A DNA stretch of 64,000 bases from the NCBI RefSeq assembly GCF_030297175.1, contig NZ_AP028070.1:558001-622000 (forward strand), read 5' to 3'. The position numbers were made by a program, and so were the translations under genes. Positions 8,845 to 17,972 of this stretch are shown here, in pieces. How positions within the stretch are numbered: the first letter of the stretch is position 1; each line of letters opens with the position of its first letter. This DNA is from Marinobacter sp. LA51. GTDB taxonomy: Bacteria; Pseudomonadota; Gammaproteobacteria; Pseudomonadales; Oleiphilaceae. Under the pieces are notes generated by a model. That model saw only the letters and a program-made list of their open reading frames with translations, was not told the DNA's origin and did no database searches.

Positions 8845-11568
8845 TTAGTGCGCTTCGTCCCAGTTGTCGCCGACGCCGGCTTCCACCAGCAGTGGCACAT
8901 CCAGGCTGGCGGCGGCAGACATCCGCTGTACCAGGCCTTCCCGGACCGCGTCCAGGGCCGACTCCTTCACTTCCAGGATCAGTTCGTCGTGCACCTGCAT
9001 GGTCATGCGGGCATCGTCAGCGTGGTCCCGTAGCAGCCAGGATTCCACCTCGATCATGGCCCGCTTGATGATGTCGGCGGCGGTACCCTGCATGGGGGCA
9101 TTGATCGCGGTACGCTCGGCGGCCTGCTGTAGCTGCTTGTTGCGGGCGTTGATCTCTGGCAGGTAGAGCCGGCGCCCGTACAGGGTTTCCACAAAGCCGT
9201 CGTCGTGGGCCTGTTTGCGAATGTTGTCCATGTAGGTAAGCACACCCGGGTAGCGCTCAAAGTACTTGTCGATGTACGCCTGGGCGACCTTGCGTTCAAC
9301 ATCAAGCTGGCGGGCCAGGCCAAACGCGGACATGCCGTAGATCAGGCCAAAGTTAATCGCCTTGGCGCTGCGCCGCTGGTCCCCGGAAACTTCATCCAGG
9401 GATACCCCGAACACTTCTGCCGCGGTCGCCTTGTGAATGTCTTCGCCTTTTTCGAACGCGGTCAGCAGCCCTTTGTCGCCAGACAGATGCGCCATGATGC
9501 GCAGCTCAATCTGAGAGTAGTCGGCGGCCAACAACTTGTAACCCTCCGGTGCCACAAAGGCCTGGCGGATCCGGCGGCCCTGTTCGCTGCGGATGGGAAT
9601 GTTCTGCAGGTTAGGCTCGGACGACGACAGCCTGCCGGTTGCGGTTACCGCCTGGTGGTAGGAGGTGTGGACCCGTCCGGTGCGGTGGCTGATCAGCTCT
9701 GGCAGGGTGTCAGTGTAGGTTGATTTGAGCTTGCTCAGGCTTCGGTGCTCCAGGATCAGCCGCGGCAGTTCATGCTCGTGGGCCAGCTCCTGCAACACTG
9801 GTTCAGCGGTTGAGGGGGCGCCTTTCGGAGTCTTTTTGATCACCGGCAGGCCCATCTTCTCGTAGAAAATCACCTGCAGTTGTTTTGGGGAGCCCAGGTT
9901 AAAGGTTTCACCAGCGACCTCGTGGGCTTCCTGCTCCAGTTCGGCCATACGCTCGGCCAATTCCTGGCTGTGCTTTCTCAGGGTGCTGGCATTGATCAGG
10001 GTGCCGCGCTGCTCCATGCGGGAGAGCACGGGCACCAGGGGCAGATCAATGTCCCGGTACACCGAGGCCAGTTTGCCGGTTTTTTCCAGCAGCGGCGTCA
10101 GCACCTGATGCAGGCGCAGGGTAATGTCAGCGTCTTCCGCCGCGTAGGGGCCGGCCGTGTCTAACTCGATCTGGTTAAAGGTAAGTTGTTTGGCGCCTTT
10201 GCCGGCGATCGATTCGAAGGTGGTGGTGTTTTCGTCCAGGTACTGTCGAGCCAGAGTGTCCATGTCGTGACGACTGGACACCGAGTTGAGCACGTAAGAC
10301 TCCAGCATGGTGTCTTCGGCAATACCCTCCAGGGTGATGCCGTGATTGGCCAGCACGTTTTTGTCGTATTTCAGATTCTGACCGACCTTGGCCTGGTTTG
10401 GGTCTTCCAGCAGGGGTTTCAGCTGCGCCAGTACGGTGTCCCGGTCGAGCTGGTCCGGTGCACCCATGTAGTCGTGACCCAGGGGCAGATAGGCGGCTTC
10501 ACCGGGTTCGACGGCGAATGACACGCCAACCACTTCAGCCTCACTGTAACGCAGGCTGGTGGTCTCGGTGTCGAAGGCAAACAGGTCTGATTTCCGCAGG
10601 CGCTCCAGCCACGTATCCAGCTCACCCTGGTCGGTAATGATGCTGTAGCGTTTTTCCACGGCAGGTTTTTCGGTTTTCGGGGCCTCGGCTTCGCCCGCCG
10701 AGTCGCTGCCGGATTCCAGTTCGGCAACCCAGGTGCGGAATTCATACTCCTGGAACAGTTCCCGCAGCTCATCGTCTTTCTGCTCACGCAGTTTCAGGTC
10801 TTCCAGGCCGAACTCCAGATCAACGTCAGTCTTGATCGTGGCCAGCTCGCGGCTCAGGGGCAGGGTCTCGGTAGCTTCGCGCAGGTACTCTCCGATCTTG
10901 CCTTTGATCTCGTCCGCGTGCGACATCAGGTTGTCGATGTCCTGATAGCTTTGCAGCCATTTCACCGCGGTTTTCGGCCCGCATTTGTTCACCCCGGGGA
11001 TGTTATCTACCTTGTCGCCGACCAGGGCCAGGTAGTCGATGATCTGCTCGGGGGTGACGCCAAATTTTTCCACCACACCGTCCCGGTCCATGCGGGTTTC
11101 GGTCATGGTGTTGATCAGCGTGACATGGTCGCTAACCAACTGCGCCATGTCCTTGTCGCCGGTGGAGACCACCACCTCGATACCCTTGCTCGTGGCCTCA
11201 TGAGCCAGGGTGCCAATGACATCGTCCGCTTCCACGCCGGAGACAATCAGCAGGGGCAGCCCCATGGCCTGGACAATCTCGTGGATGGGGGCTATCTGGC
11301 AGGCCAGGTCGTCCGGCATGGGTGGGCGGTTGGCCTTGTACTCGTCGTACATCTCGTGCCGAAAAGTTTTACCCTTGGCGTCGAACACCACCACCATTTT
11401 AGAGCCGGGAAAATCCTGCTCCAGGCGCCGGAGCATGCTGATCACCCCTTTGATCGCTCCGGTTGGTTGGTTCTTGCTCGTCATTAGCGGGGGCAGTGCG
11501 TGATAGGCGCGGAAAAGGTAGGACGAACCGTCCACAAGAACCACGGGTGGGGTCTTTTGCTCAGTCAT
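8845..11568 (-). CDS. polA: DNA polymerase I
   Basis: A 907-residue repair and Okazaki-fragment processing polymerase. The ATG at 11568 gives MTEQKTPPVVLVDGSSYLFRAYHALPP; the 24-residue N-terminal extension is not family-like. The 5'-3' exonuclease domain occupies about residues 1-300. The 3'-5' proofreading domain begins around FAFDTETTSL, with both acidic residues kept. The polymerase domain has motif A (DYSQIELRIMAHLSGD), motif B (RRSAKAINFGLIYGMS) and motif C (QVHDELILEV). All three activities appear intact. It diverges from the DUF2782 gene across 87 nt. Confidence 0.97.
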   Translation of the reverse strand: MTEQKTPPVVLVDGSSYLFRAYHALPPLMTSKNQPTGAIKGVISMLRRLEQDFPGSKMVVVFDAKGKTFRHEMYDEYKANRPPMPDDLACQIAPIHEIVQAMGLPLLIVSGVEADDVIGTLAHEATSKGIEVVVSTGDKDMAQLVSDHVTLINTMTETRMDRDGVVEKFGVTPEQIIDYLALVGDKVDNIPGVNKCGPKTAVKWLQSYQDIDNLMSHADEIKGKIGEYLREATETLPLSRELATIKTDVDLEFGLEDLKLREQKDDELRELFQEYEFRTWVAELESGSDSAGEAEAPKTEKPAVEKRYSIITDQGELDTWLERLRKSDLFAFDTETTSLRYSEAEVVGVSFAVEPGEAAYLPLGHDYMGAPDQLDRDTVLAQLKPLLEDPNQAKVGQNLKYDKNVLANHGITLEGIAEDTMLESYVLNSVSSRHDMDTLARQYLDENTTTFESIAGKGAKQLTFNQIELDTAGPYAAEDADITLRLHQVLTPLLEKTGKLASVYRDIDLPLVPVLSRMEQRGTLINASTLRKHSQELAERMAELEQEAHEVAGETFNLGSPKQLQVIFYEKMGLPVIKKTPKGAPSTAEPVLQELAHEHELPRLILEHRSLSKLKSTYTDTLPELISHRTGRVHTSYHQAVTATGRLSSSEPNLQNIPIRSEQGRRIRQAFVAPEGYKLLAADYSQIELRIMAHLSGDKGLLTAFEKGEDIHKATAAEVFGVSLDEVSGDQRRSAKAINFGLIYGMSAFGLARQLDVERKVAQAYIDKYFERYPGVLTYMDNIRKQAHDDGFVETLYGRRLYLPEINARNKQLQQAAERTAINAPMQGTAADIIKRAMIEVESWLLRDHADDARMTMQVHDELILEVKESALDAVREGLVQRMSAAASLDVPLLVEAGVGDNWDEAH

Positions 11569-11655
11569 GTCTACAGGGGTCCGGATTCTGATTGAAGCGT
11601 TGGTTGGCTTGTGCAACTCTGTATTGAATTCAATGCGCAAAAGGGTATCACGAAA

Positions 11656-11997
11656 ATGAAACGATTCGCCCGTCCGGTGGCCTTGCTCCTTGCCTGCTCG
11701 TCCGGTGCCGTCATTGCCCAGGAAAACGGCTCCCTCGACGGCACTCTGGTCCAGACACCCGACGAACCGGTGGTGATTTCGGACTATCAGCCGACCAGCG
11801 AAGGGCCTCAGATCGTGATTCGTCCCGGTGAGAACGAGGTATTCTATGAGTACCGGGTAAACGGTCAGCTCATGGAGATCAAGGTGGTACCGGAAGTAGG
11901 CTCCGAGTATTACCTGGTGCCTTCAGACGGTGGTGGCTGGATTCAGGAAACCGAGTCTGAAATGCTTGTGCCCAGTTGGGTGCTGTTCCGCTGGTAG
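11656..11997 (+). CDS. DUF2782 family exported protein
   Basis: A 113-residue protein starting MKRFARPVALLLACSSGAVIAQ, a signal peptide with probable cleavage after AQ. LLAC could also serve as a weak lipobox. The mature part (PQIVIRPGENEVFYEYRVNGQLMEIKVVP) matches the DUF2782 proteins found divergently from polA in Pseudomonas and relatives. The function is unknown; it is probably periplasmic or an envelope lipoprotein. Confidence 0.8.
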   Translation: MKRFARPVALLLACSSGAVIAQENGSLDGTLVQTPDEPVVISDYQPTSEGPQIVIRPGENEVFYEYRVNGQLMEIKVVPEVGSEYYLVPSDGGGWIQETESEMLVPSWVLFRW

Positions 11998-12145
11998 GTA
12001 TAACTGCGATCCCACCCATGTTCGGTTTTAGTATGAACATTCTAATTTTTCTCCGTAGATTGGCATTCGTTGATCAGAGAAGGCGAGCGCTTAACGCTTG
12101 GCCGCTGGACCAAAAAATTTTTGGCAAACCTCAGGAGATTTAGAC

Positions 12146-12556
12146 ATGGGTAAACTCAAATCCTATCAGGAACAGATTCAGGAAATCGTTGAGAAGGGCA
12201 TCAACGCCGCGGAAGAGCAGCAGAAGAAGCTGGCCTCCAAGCCGTTTGAATACGCCGAGAAGCTGGAGTCTGAGGCGCGTGAATACAGCGTCAAGAGCCT
12301 GCGCACCCGTTACAACGGCTACAGCGACAGCCTGTTTGAGCAACTGCGTAACCTGAACAGCCGTTTCGGCAACTTCGCAGCCGACCTGGTTGCCAAGCTT
12401 GAGAAAGAAGCGCAAGACGCTGTTTCTGAAACCGCTGACGAAGTAACCAGCGTTGCTCAAAGCGCCAAAGCTGCTGCAACCGACAACAAGCCGGCTGCAC
12501 GCAAGAGCACTGCGCGTAAGAGCGCCGCTGCCAAGAAGACAACTGCGTCTGCCTAA
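12146..12556 (+). CDS. Phasin family protein with lysine/alanine-rich tail
   Basis: A 136-residue protein starting MGKLKSYQEQIQEIVEKG, with CAGGAGA upstream. Residues 1-100 form amphipathic helices typical of phasins, which coat polyhydroxyalkanoate or other storage granules. The last 30 residues (KPAARKSTARKSAAAKK) form a basic Ala/Lys/Thr tail like the DNA-binding tail of PhaF, which could tether granules to the nucleoid. No PHA synthesis gene is in the window, so granule association is inferred from the family. It is monocistronic, with strong terminators downstream. Confidence 0.75.
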   Translation: MGKLKSYQEQIQEIVEKGINAAEEQQKKLASKPFEYAEKLESEAREYSVKSLRTRYNGYSDSLFEQLRNLNSRFGNFAADLVAKLEKEAQDAVSETADEVTSVAQSAKAAATDNKPAARKSTARKSAAAKKTTASA

Positions 12557-12565
12557 GACGTTGAA

Positions 12566-12590
12566 GCGGCCACCGGTAGTCGGTGGCCGC
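12566..12590 (+). terminator. Hairpin after the phasin gene
   Basis: A perfect 10-bp stem GCGGCCACCG/CGGTGGCCGC with loop GTAGT begins 10 nt after the stop codon. It sits directly before a second, T-tailed terminator. Confidence 0.6.
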
Positions 12591-12593
12591 AAC

Positions 12594-12631
12594 TAAAAAA
12601 GGCGGTGGTTTTAATAACCACCGCCTTTTTT
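12594..12631. terminator. Bidirectional intrinsic terminator
   Basis: The stem GGCGGTGGTT/AACCACCGCC (12601-12610, 12616-12625) has an A-run before it and a T-run after it. It can end both the phasin transcript (+) and the DUF4124 transcript (-). Confidence 0.9.
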
Positions 12632-12671
12632 AGTGTCTGGATTTTCTTAGTTGGCCTTGCGTGGCGTGGCC

Positions 12672-13334
12672 TTATTGGTCGCTGGACGTGTCCAGGGTGA
12701 GGGTTCGGGATTCGCCGGTCACCTGTTCAAGGCGCTTGATATCGGCCTCGAATTCGGCCCGGAGTTCATCAATTTCCTGGCTCTGGATGCTGATTTCCCG
12801 TTCGAGATCGCGGATCTGAGATTCCAGGCGCCGGATTTTTTCCAGCATGGATTCGGGAATGTTGCCGCCGGAACGCTCGATGTTCGCTGCCCGGCTTTGC
12901 TCGCTGTCCAGTTGGCTGGAAATGACGGAGATGTTACCGCGCTTGAGTTGAATCAGGCCTTCCAGTTCCCGGATTTTCCGGTGCATGGCGCGAACAGCCT
13001 GGTCCGGGTGGCTGTAGCGTTTCAGCAGCTGCCGGTCTAGTTCCTGTTGAGCAGCCAGTTCTTTCTGGCGCTGTTTTTCCGCTTCCCGGGCCGCTATTTC
13101 TTCTTCGGTCGGGGCAGGAGGGATTGTTTCAACTACCCGGCCGTTGCTGCCGAGTATGTCGTAGCCTCGTTTGGTCGCTTCCTGGGGGATGGTGTTGCTG
13201 ATGACCATCCGCCCGTTCTCGTCAGTGTAGCGGTACATACCGGCTTCTGCGGTGGCGACCAGGCTGAACGCCAAAACAGTACAGGCAGTGAGTTTCACTG
13301 CTGAGAATCTGGAAAGAATAGAGCGTCTGGCCAT
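12672..13334 (-). CDS. DUF4124 domain-containing exported coiled-coil protein
   Basis: A 220-residue protein with a signal peptide of about 31 residues (ending VATAEA-GMY). The DUF4124 motif MYRYTDENGRMVISNTIP lies at about residues 33-50. From residue 80 onward it is a long charged coiled coil (EEIAAREAEKQRQKELAAQQ, then LESQIRDLEREISIQSQEI). It is probably periplasmic, and the function is unknown. It starts 3 nt after pyrE, so the two are co-transcribed. The N-terminal RRSILSR stretch is basic. Confidence 0.8.
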   Translation of the reverse strand: MARRSILSRFSAVKLTACTVLAFSLVATAEAGMYRYTDENGRMVISNTIPQEATKRGYDILGSNGRVVETIPPAPTEEEIAAREAEKQRQKELAAQQELDRQLLKRYSHPDQAVRAMHRKIRELEGLIQLKRGNISVISSQLDSEQSRAANIERSGGNIPESMLEKIRRLESQIRDLEREISIQSQEIDELRAEFEADIKRLEQVTGESRTLTLDTSSDQ

Positions 13335-13337
13335 CTA

Positions 13338-13976
13338 TCAGACTCCGTAGCGATCCCGATAACTGGCGACCTTTTCGGCGTGGCCGGCAAATTCCGGGTT
13401 GGCCTTCAGGTAGTCCAGAACCTGTTCCAGGCGGATAATGCTGATCACCGGGACGCCAAATTCCTGCTCCACTTCCTGGATCGCGGAGAGCTCACCGTTG
13501 CCTTTTTCCTGGCGATCCAGTGCAATCAGCACACCTGCCGGTTCAGCACCGGCATTGCGAATCAGATCCATGGATTCGCGAATGGCAGTGCCTGCGGTGA
13601 TAACATCATCGACGATCAGGACCTTGCCCTGCAATGGGGCGCCGACAATGTTGCCACCTTCGCCATGATCTTTCTTTTCTTTACGGTTGAAGGCAAAAGG
13701 TTTGCTGTTACCGTCTGTAGCCAGCGCCATGGCGGTTACTGTGGCCAACGGAATGCCCTTATAGGCAGGCCCGAAGATGATGTCATACTCTAGCCCACTG
13801 CGTTCTATCGCGGCGGCATAGGCTTTGCTTAGTTGCAGTAGATCGTCGCCGGTATTGAACAGCCCCGCATTAAAAAAGTACGGACTTGTGCGGCCGGATT
13901 TGAGCGTAAATTCGCCAAAACGAAGTACATTCCGGCGGATGGCAAATTCGATGAAATTTTGCTGATAGTCGTGCAT
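13338..13976 (-). CDS. pyrE: Orotate phosphoribosyltransferase
   Basis: A 212-residue cytosolic enzyme of UMP synthesis that joins orotate to PRPP. The PRPP-binding motif [13 protein letters not shown] lies near residues 119-131, with the flexible loop [13 protein letters not shown] before it and the N-terminal [14 protein letters not shown]. Length matches the family. It diverges from crc, the order conserved in Pseudomonas. Confidence 0.96.
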   Translation of the reverse strand: MHDYQQNFIEFAIRRNVLRFGEFTLKSGRTSPYFFNAGLFNTGDDLLQLSKAYAAAIERSGLEYDIIFGPAYKGIPLATVTAMALATDGNSKPFAFNRKEKKDHGEGGNIVGAPLQGKVLIVDDVITAGTAIRESMDLIRNAGAEPAGVLIALDRQEKGNGELSAIQEVEQEFGVPVISIIRLEQVLDYLKANPEFAGHAEKVASYRDRYGV

Positions 13977-14057
13977 GGCAAGGCTTCTGGCGGGTGTGGA
14001 TCTTTATTTAACGTGTGAAAACGGTATCATACACACAAACCGAATCAGGGAACACGT

Positions 14058-14864
14058 ATGCGCGTAGTATCTATCAGCGTTAACGGGCTTGCCCAGGCCG
14101 TTGACAAAGGTTTATTTGACTGGCTGGCGGATCAGGATGCTGACGTTATCTGCGTTCAGGATCACCGCATGCGTGCCTATGAGATCGAGGACTATAACCT
14201 CATCCCAGAGGGGTATCAGGCCTACTTTATTGATGGCGAGAAGAACGAGGATGGTGGTGTTGGCATTTACACCCGCCATTTCCCGAAGGCGATCATGTAT
14301 GGGTTTGCCAACGAGCAGGCTGATCGCGAAGGCCGCTTCATTCAGGCCGACTTTGACAAGGTGTCGGTAGGCTGTGTGCTGGCTCCGTGTGCCCTGGGGC
14401 GTGAAGAAGAGCTCATTGGTGATGATGATCTCACGGTGTTGGATCACAAGGATGAGTTTCTGGAAGGTTTTGGCCTTCACATGCAAAAGACGCTGCGAAA
14501 GCGCCGTCAGTTTGTCCTCTGTGCCAATCTCCAGACCGCCCATCATGTGACCGATGCCAGTCCGCTTTACCACAAGCACGACTTCTCGGGCTTTCTGCCC
14601 CATGAGCGGGCATGGCTGGATCGCCTATTCGATGAGATGGGCTGTATTGATGCTTTCCGGGAGATTAATAAGCAGAGCAACCAGTTTACCTGGTGGCCTG
14701 AGCAGGCTGAGGGTGCGCGTCGCAATGCGGGTATCCGGGTGGACTACCACCTGCTGACCCCGGGCATTCGCAATACTATTCTGGATGGCTGGATTGATGG
14801 CTCAACCCGGTTCTCTGATCACGCGCCGGTGATCATGGATTACGACATCGAAATTGGATTCTAG
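14058..14864 (+). CDS. crc: Crc homologue, catabolite repression control protein (degenerate exonuclease III fold)
   Basis: A 268-residue member of the exonuclease/endonuclease/phosphatase fold in the crc position between pyrE and rph. Comparing motifs with exonuclease III, the metal-binding Glu is Gln34 (ICVQDHR), and the catalytic Asp-x-Asn motif becomes Asn157-x-Gln159 (VLCANLQ). Asn9, Asp229 and the SDHAP His255 remain. Pseudomonas Crc has also lost nuclease residues and acts as a co-repressor that stabilises Hfq on A-rich mRNA sites. This supports a regulatory rather than nuclease role. The window also encodes CbrA, CbrB and a CrcZ-like RNA, completing the circuit. Confidence 0.82.
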   Translation: MRVVSISVNGLAQAVDKGLFDWLADQDADVICVQDHRMRAYEIEDYNLIPEGYQAYFIDGEKNEDGGVGIYTRHFPKAIMYGFANEQADREGRFIQADFDKVSVGCVLAPCALGREEELIGDDDLTVLDHKDEFLEGFGLHMQKTLRKRRQFVLCANLQTAHHVTDASPLYHKHDFSGFLPHERAWLDRLFDEMGCIDAFREINKQSNQFTWWPEQAEGARRNAGIRVDYHLLTPGIRNTILDGWIDGSTRFSDHAPVIMDYDIEIGF

Positions 14865-14874
14865 ATCGGTGCGA

Positions 14875-14984
14875 GCATTGGCGTAGGGCCTACTGCCCAG
14901 ACACGCTGCGAGTACATCCCTGTACGCTTGTTTCCGGCCATCCATGGCCTCCAACAGTCTGGGCAGTAGGCCCTACGCCAATGC
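14875..14984. repeat. 28-bp perfect inverted repeat with nested hairpins (REP-like element)
   Basis: The arms 14875-14902 and 14957-14984 are exact reverse complements over 28 bp. The 54-nt interior contains two smaller hairpins, GTACA/TGTAC and GGCCAT/ATGGCC. The element lies between convergent crc and rph. It is likely a mobile-type intergenic palindrome acting as a bidirectional terminator or mRNA 3'-end stabiliser. Only one copy is visible in this window. Confidence 0.8.
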
Positions 14985-15003
14985 CCAGACTCTGCAGTTT
15001 TCT

Positions 15004-15720
15004 TTAACCTTCCAGCGCTGCCTTCTGGATCTCGAACAGCTGCTCAATGCCGGTCTTCGCAAGGTCCAGCATGCTGTCCAGTTCATCCTTCACGAACGGT
15101 GCACCTTCGGCAGTGCCCTGGATCTCAATGAACCCGCCCTGGTCAGTCATGATCACGTTCATGTCGGTTTCGGCTTCGGAGTCTTCCGGGTAATCCAGAT
15201 CAACGACCGGCGTGCCTTTGTAAACGCCCACGGAGAAGGCCGCGACCATCTGCTTGAGCGGTGATTTCTTCAGGCGCTTTTCTGCCACCAGGTGGTTCAG
15301 AGCATCGACCAGGGCCACACAGCCGCCGGTGATGGCCGCGGTGCGGGTGCCGCCGTCAGCCTGAATAACGTCGCAGTCGATGGTGATGCTGTGCTCGCCC
15401 AGTGCGCTCAGGTCAACGGCAGCACGCAGGGAACGGCCGATCAGACGCTGGATTTCGACGGTGCGTCCGCCCTGTTTGCCGCGTGCGGCTTCGCGGCCCA
15501 TGCGGCTACCGGTTGAGCGCGGCAGCATGCCGTATTCGGCGGTGATCCAGCCTTTGCCTTCGCCACGGAGAAAGGGCGGTACTTTGTTCTCGACAGAGGC
15601 GGTGCAGATCACCTTGGTGTCACCAAATTCCACCAGTACCGAACCTTCGGCATGACGGGTGTAATTCCGGGTGATTCGAACGTCTCTGGGTTGCTCGGGC
15701 GTTCTGCCACTTGGTCGCAT
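15004..15720 (-). CDS. rph: Ribonuclease PH
   Basis: A 238-residue phosphorolytic 3'-5' exoribonuclease for tRNA 3' maturation. The ATG at 15720 gives [20 protein letters not shown], the canonical N-terminus. [27 protein letters not shown] (phosphate- and RNA-binding arginines) lies near residues 73-99, and the catalytic-core [19 protein letters not shown] near 115-135. Full length and intact. It converges on crc across the 28-bp inverted repeat. Confidence 0.96.
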   Translation of the reverse strand: MRPSGRTPEQPRDVRITRNYTRHAEGSVLVEFGDTKVICTASVENKVPPFLRGEGKGWITAEYGMLPRSTGSRMGREAARGKQGGRTVEIQRLIGRSLRAAVDLSALGEHSITIDCDVIQADGGTRTAAITGGCVALVDALNHLVAEKRLKKSPLKQMVAAFSVGVYKGTPVVDLDYPEDSEAETDMNVIMTDQGGFIEIQGTAEGAPFVKDELDSMLDLAKTGIEQLFEIQKAALEG

Positions 15721-15907
15721 AGTTAATCCTGAATTCTGTGGTTGGTGTCTGGATTGATGTCCGGGATGATCCCGGTTGAGTTTTCGAAAGGGCGGGCAGT
15801 ATAACACGTCGGTCAAGTCGGTTTGACTTCGGAGCGGTCAGGCTCGCCGAGGGCGTTCAGAGCCTGTTAAACTCGATTCACTGTCTTCCACCATGACCGG
15901 AGTTGCC

Positions 15908-16774
15908 ATGATTCGAAGTATGACCGCGTTTGCCCGCAAGGATGTTCAGGGAGACTGGGGTACGCTGACGTGCGAAATTCGCACGGTCAATCATCGCTAC
16001 CTGGAGCCTTCGTTCCGCTTGCCCGAGGCGTTTCGAGAGCTGGAAAATCCGTTCCGGGAGGAGCTTCGCAAGCAGCTGAAGCGTGGCAAAGTCGACGTGT
16101 CCATGCGACTGCAGTCGGCGGACAAGGCGTCACAGAGTTTTGAAATTAATGACGACATGGCGAAGGCGGTCAACGAGGCCGCCAATCACGTCAATCGGAT
16201 TCTGGACAACCCGGCACACATCAGCGCCCTGGATATTCTGCGCTGGCCGGGTGTGCTGTCGGTAACTGAGCAGGATTTTGGTCCGGTCAAGGACGCCGCC
16301 AAGGCTCTGTTCGAAGACACGGTGCGAGAGCTGGTGACGGTGCGTGAGCGGGAAGGCGAGCGGTTGCGGCCGTTGTTCGATGACCGCCTGGCCACCATGA
16401 CCCGGCTGGTAACCGAGGTGCGTGAACTGATGCCGGACTTGCTCGTGGCCCAGGAAGAAAACCTGCGCAGCCGATTTGAGAAGGCCGGTGTTGAGCTGGA
16501 GCCCGAGCGCGTGGCTCAGGAAATGGTGATGCTGGCCCAGAAGAGTGATGTGGCCGAGGAGCTGGATCGCCTGGATGCTCACGTTGGCGAAGTCACCGAT
16601 ACCATCAAGGGTGGCGATGCCATTGGTCGTCGGCTGGATTTTCTGATGCAGGAACTGAACCGCGAAGCCAACACCCTTAGCAGCAAGAGTATTGATGCCC
16701 GGGTGACCCGCTCGGCGGTGGATCTGAAAGTGCTGATCGAACAGATGCGCGAGCAGGTGCAGAACCTGGAGTGA
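15908..16774 (+). CDS. yicC: YicC family protein
   Basis: A 288-residue protein starting MIRSMTAFARKDVQGDWG; an upstream in-frame start would add only five residues. It has the conserved N-terminal SMTAFAR, EIRTVNHRYLE and RLPEAFRELE motifs and the C-terminal DUF1732 region ending EQMREQVQNLE. YicC proteins have been reported as endoribonucleases acting on small RNAs in enterobacteria; this specific activity is untested here. It lies upstream of gmk on the same strand, as in many gammaproteobacteria. Confidence 0.9.
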   Translation: MIRSMTAFARKDVQGDWGTLTCEIRTVNHRYLEPSFRLPEAFRELENPFREELRKQLKRGKVDVSMRLQSADKASQSFEINDDMAKAVNEAANHVNRILDNPAHISALDILRWPGVLSVTEQDFGPVKDAAKALFEDTVRELVTVREREGERLRPLFDDRLATMTRLVTEVRELMPDLLVAQEENLRSRFEKAGVELEPERVAQEMVMLAQKSDVAEELDRLDAHVGEVTDTIKGGDAIGRRLDFLMQELNREANTLSSKSIDARVTRSAVDLKVLIEQMREQVQNLE

Positions 16775-16848
16775 CGTGCGGAGACCGCCCGAAAACCGTA
16801 TAATCCGGCGTTTTCCAGGCGCCGCTGGGAATCCAGTGGGGCTATTGA

Positions 16849-17502
<654 letters not shown>

Positions 17503-17591
17503 TTTATGGTGCTTGTTGCTGTATACAAATTGAGCCGGGCGCAGTAAACTACGCGGTCTGCTAGATCAGTCATTTTATTTTCGGGGAAGTT

Positions 17592-17804
17592 ATGGCACGA
17601 GTTACCGTTGAAGATTGTCTGGAAAACGTTGATAACCGCTTCCAGCTGGTGATGCTGGCTACCAAGCGTGCCCGTCAGCTTGCGACCAAAGGTGCGGAAC
17701 CGGCGGTGGCTGAAGAGAACGACAAGCCGACAGTTATCGCCCTGCGCGAGATCGCTGAAGGCAAAGTAGGTCGTGAGTTGTTGCAGGAAGACGACGACGA
17801 GTGA
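17592..17804 (+). CDS. rpoZ: RNA polymerase omega subunit
   Basis: A 70-residue protein, [30 protein letters not shown], the canonical omega N-terminus, with an acidic C-terminus. It helps RNA polymerase assembly and contributes to ppGpp binding on the enzyme. It is followed by a terminator and spoT, an arrangement conserved in gammaproteobacteria. Confidence 0.96.
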   Translation: MARVTVEDCLENVDNRFQLVMLATKRARQLATKGAEPAVAEENDKPTVIALREIAEGKVGRELLQEDDDE

Positions 17805-17912
17805 CCTCAGGTACGGGTACAAATACGTATCCGCGCCTCGGAAGCATTGAAATCTGTCTCGGCGCTTTATAGTGTAGCTATAGAACGGACGTTGTTGGCA
17901 GGATCAGGAAGG

Positions 17913-17940
17913 ACCCGGATGCGTGCATTCGGGTTTTTTT
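17913..17940 (+). terminator. Intrinsic terminator between rpoZ and spoT
   Basis: The stem ACCCGGATGC/GCATTCGGGT (one G-T pair; the innermost pairs are probably open) is followed by seven or more T. Some read-through into spoT is likely, because no clear spoT promoter is visible. Confidence 0.8.
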
Positions 17941-17972
17941 GTCCCTGGATTTCATAAATATACGGAGGCGCG

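Noticed and set aside
8175..8900. 241-codon version of the YRGQ protein
   Set aside because: The long start overlaps polA by 56 nt and lies upstream of the probable transcription start. The first 115 residues look like random translation.
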